Positions 4,568 through 5,985 of a stretch of 5,985 bases of DNA are shown piece after piece. The notes under the pieces are model-generated. The model worked only from the letters and a program-made list of their open reading frames with translations, made no database searches and was not told the origin of the DNA. How positions within the stretch are numbered: the stretch's first letter is position 1; each line of letters opens with the position of its first letter. Made by a program: the position numbers and the translations under genes. Source of the stretch: Coriobacteriales bacterium (GTDB lineage Bacteria > Actinomycetota > Coriobacteriia > Coriobacteriales > JAEZZM01); contig JASBYZ010000089.1 of the NCBI GenBank assembly GCA_029983705.1, positions 1 through 5,985 of the forward strand. The letters run 5' to 3'.

Positions 4568-5985
4568 TTATTTATTCTCGTCAGTATCCATATCAGCATA
4601 CTTAGGCTGGTAACGCTTTAGAAGCAGTGAGTTTGAAACTACTGAAACACTTGAGAGTGCCATTGCCGCACTTGAAATCTCAGGTCGTAAGAAGCCAAAG
4701 TCAGCAAGTGGAATACCTATAACATTATAGGCAAGTGCCCAGAAGAAGTTCTGCTTAATCTTGCTCATGGTAGCTCTCGAGAGGTCAAGGGCATTAACTA
4801 CGTCCAAGAGATTGTCTTTTACCAATACAATAGAGCCCGTCTCAATAGCTGCATCAGATCCTGCACCCATGGTAATTCCTACATGAGCCTGGGCAAGTGC
4901 TGGGGTGTCATTGATACCATCTCCCACCATTGCCACAATTCTTCCTTCATCTTGAAGCTTTTTAATTTGAGCGGCCTTATCGTCAGGAAAGACCTCTGCA
5001 ATAACATTTTGCTTATCAATGCCAACTTCTTTTGCAATAGCGTAAGCACTTGGATAAATATCACCGCTGAGAAGAATCGGCTCAATATTGAGTTTTTTAA
5101 GCTCTAAAATTGCCTGCTTGGCGCTTGGCTTAAGGGTGTCAGACACAGTAATTGCGCCAAGGAGCCCGCGCTTTTGGCTGGTGAGATACATAATAGTTCT
5201 ACCGCGCTCTAAGGCTTTTTCTATTTGAGCGCTAAAACTCTCCGGGCGTTCAAGCTTTTCTGGTAGGGTTTTTGCGCTTCCTAAGGTATAGCTCTCGCCC
5301 TCAAGTCTTGCACGTATGCCTTTTCCCACAAGAGCTTCAAAATCTTCAAGTTCTTTAAGCTCATGTGTTCCTTCTTCAAATGAAAGAATTGCGTCTGCTA
5401 GTGGGTGCTCTGAGTGTTTTTCTAGAGACTGAGCAATACTTATAAGCTCATCTTTTGAGGTATCACCTTCGGTAATCACTTCTTGCACTTCAGGCTTACC
5501 AATGGTAAGTGTTCCGGTCTTATCAAAGACAACCGTATTAACCTTATGTGCTGTCTCAAGCACCTCACCATCTTTTATTAAAATACCCAGCTCAGCGCCC
5601 TTACCGGTTCCAACCATAATAGCAGTTGGAGTTGCAAGTCCAAGCGCACAGGGGCAGGCAATAACAATTACCGACACACCCGTAAGCAAAGCTTTTTCAA
5701 AGGTAGAGTGAGCGTTTATGATATCGGGAGACAAAACTCCTGAAGATATGAGTTGTGGTACTAAGAAATTCCATCCTAAAAATGATAGGAGGCCAATTAA
5801 GAGCACCGCAGGTACAAAGATGGCTGAGATTTTATCGGCAAATTTTTGAACTGGTGGGTGAGAACCTTGGGCATCCTCAACCATTTTAATAATTCTTTGC
5901 AAGGTTGAGTCTGTGCCTACCTTAGTAGCGCGCATGGTAAGGCTTCCGTTTTTGTTTACGGTAGCACCGGTAAGCTTGTCATCAA
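4568..5985 (-). CDS. copA: Copper-exporting P-type ATPase CopA (P1B-1), C-terminal two-thirds
   Basis: CopA is an inner-membrane ATPase that pumps Cu+ (or Ag+) out of the cytoplasm. The gene runs off the right edge; 471 residues are visible, beginning DDKLTGATVNKNGSLTM at the end of the actuator domain, well before the first internal Met. Numbering from the first visible residue: a helix near 53-70, the metal-binding CPC motif at 110-112 within the next helix, the phosphorylation motif DKTGT at 154-158, the P1B-specific His-Pro (SEHPLA) at 193-194, the hinge GDGIND at 354-359, the YN pair at 419-420 and MxxSS at 441-445. CPC plus YN plus MxxSS marks the Cu+/Ag+ subclass rather than Zn/Cd. The heavy-metal-binding N-terminal domains, the first helices and the TGE loop lie outside the window. 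Every visible catalytic residue is intact. It is followed by the CRP/FNR regulator on the same strand. Confidence 0.95.
   Translation of the reverse strand, partial: DDKLTGATVNKNGSLTMRATKVGTDSTLQRIIKMVEDAQGSHPPVQKFADKISAIFVPAVLLIGLLSFLGWNFLVPQLISSGVLSPDIINAHSTFEKALLTGVSVIVIACPCALGLATPTAIMVGTGKGAELGILIKDGEVLETAHKVNTVVFDKTGTLTIGKPEVQEVITEGDTSKDELISIAQSLEKHSEHPLADAILSFEEGTHELKELEDFEALVGKGIRARLEGESYTLGSAKTLPEKLERPESFSAQIEKALERGRTIMYLTSQKRGLLGAITVSDTLKPSAKQAILELKKLNIEPILLSGDIYPSAYAIAKEVGIDKQNVIAEVFPDDKAAQIKKLQDEGRIVAMVGDGINDTPALAQAHVGITMGAGSDAAIETGSIVLVKDNLLDVVNALDLSRATMSKIKQNFFWALAYNVIGIPLADFGFLRPEISSAAMALSSVSVVSNSLLLKRYQPKYADMDTDENK

Noticed and set aside
4879..5711. Open frames overlapping copA in other frames (4879-5085 minus, 4883-5107 plus, 5502-5711 plus)
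   Set aside because: They overlap strongly conserved ATPase motifs and show no family features of their own.
1..5985. Mobile elements, CRISPR arrays, tRNA or rRNA genes
   Set aside because: No transposase, repeat array, terminal inverted repeats or RNA gene signature was seen, and almost the whole window is taken up by conserved protein genes.

Overview
The window carries two blocks of ordinary bacterial genes pointing at each other. Low-to-moderate GC, Shine-Dalgarno sites before most starts, and the look of YaaA (YRLEMQARL), CopA and the molybdenum genes suggest an anaerobe, probably Gram-positive (Bacillota or a low-GC member of the Coriobacteriia). That placement is an impression from protein style, not a search result.

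Left block (1-2991, + strand) is a molybdenum cofactor (Moco) operon: the C-terminal part of moeA, then mobB, moaA, moaC and a mog/moaB-family gene, with gaps of 33, 8, 1 and 0 bases. MoaA and MoaC turn GTP into cyclic pyranopterin monophosphate. MPT synthase (MoaD/MoaE) must be encoded elsewhere. Mog adenylylates molybdopterin, MoeA inserts molybdate, and MobB assists the guanine dinucleotide form of the cofactor used by enzymes such as formate dehydrogenase and DMSO-reductase-family proteins.

Right block (2979-5985, - strand), read from the right edge, is copA (Cu+ exporting P-type ATPase, N-terminal part outside the window), a CRP/FNR-family regulator and yaaA (peroxide-stress protein). 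The regulator's stop and the yaaA start share one base, so they are translationally coupled. The 77-base copA-regulator gap shows no clear terminator and holds a CRP-like half-site pair. The ends of mog and yaaA overlap by 13 bases.

The main point of interest is at the left edge. The moeA reading frame is interrupted by one in-frame TGA (64-66) directly before the active-site LPGxP motif, while the frame on both sides reads as good MoeA. Family members often have Gly or Cys here. A short hairpin with a UGA apical loop lies 20 bases after the TGA, roughly where a bacterial SECIS element would sit. A selenocysteine-containing MoeA is therefore possible. A point nonsense mutation (for example GGA to TGA) or a sequencing error explains the same bases, and nothing in the window proves recoding. 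Every other gene uses TGG for Trp, and yaaA ends at a TGA, so a genome-wide change of the code is unlikely.
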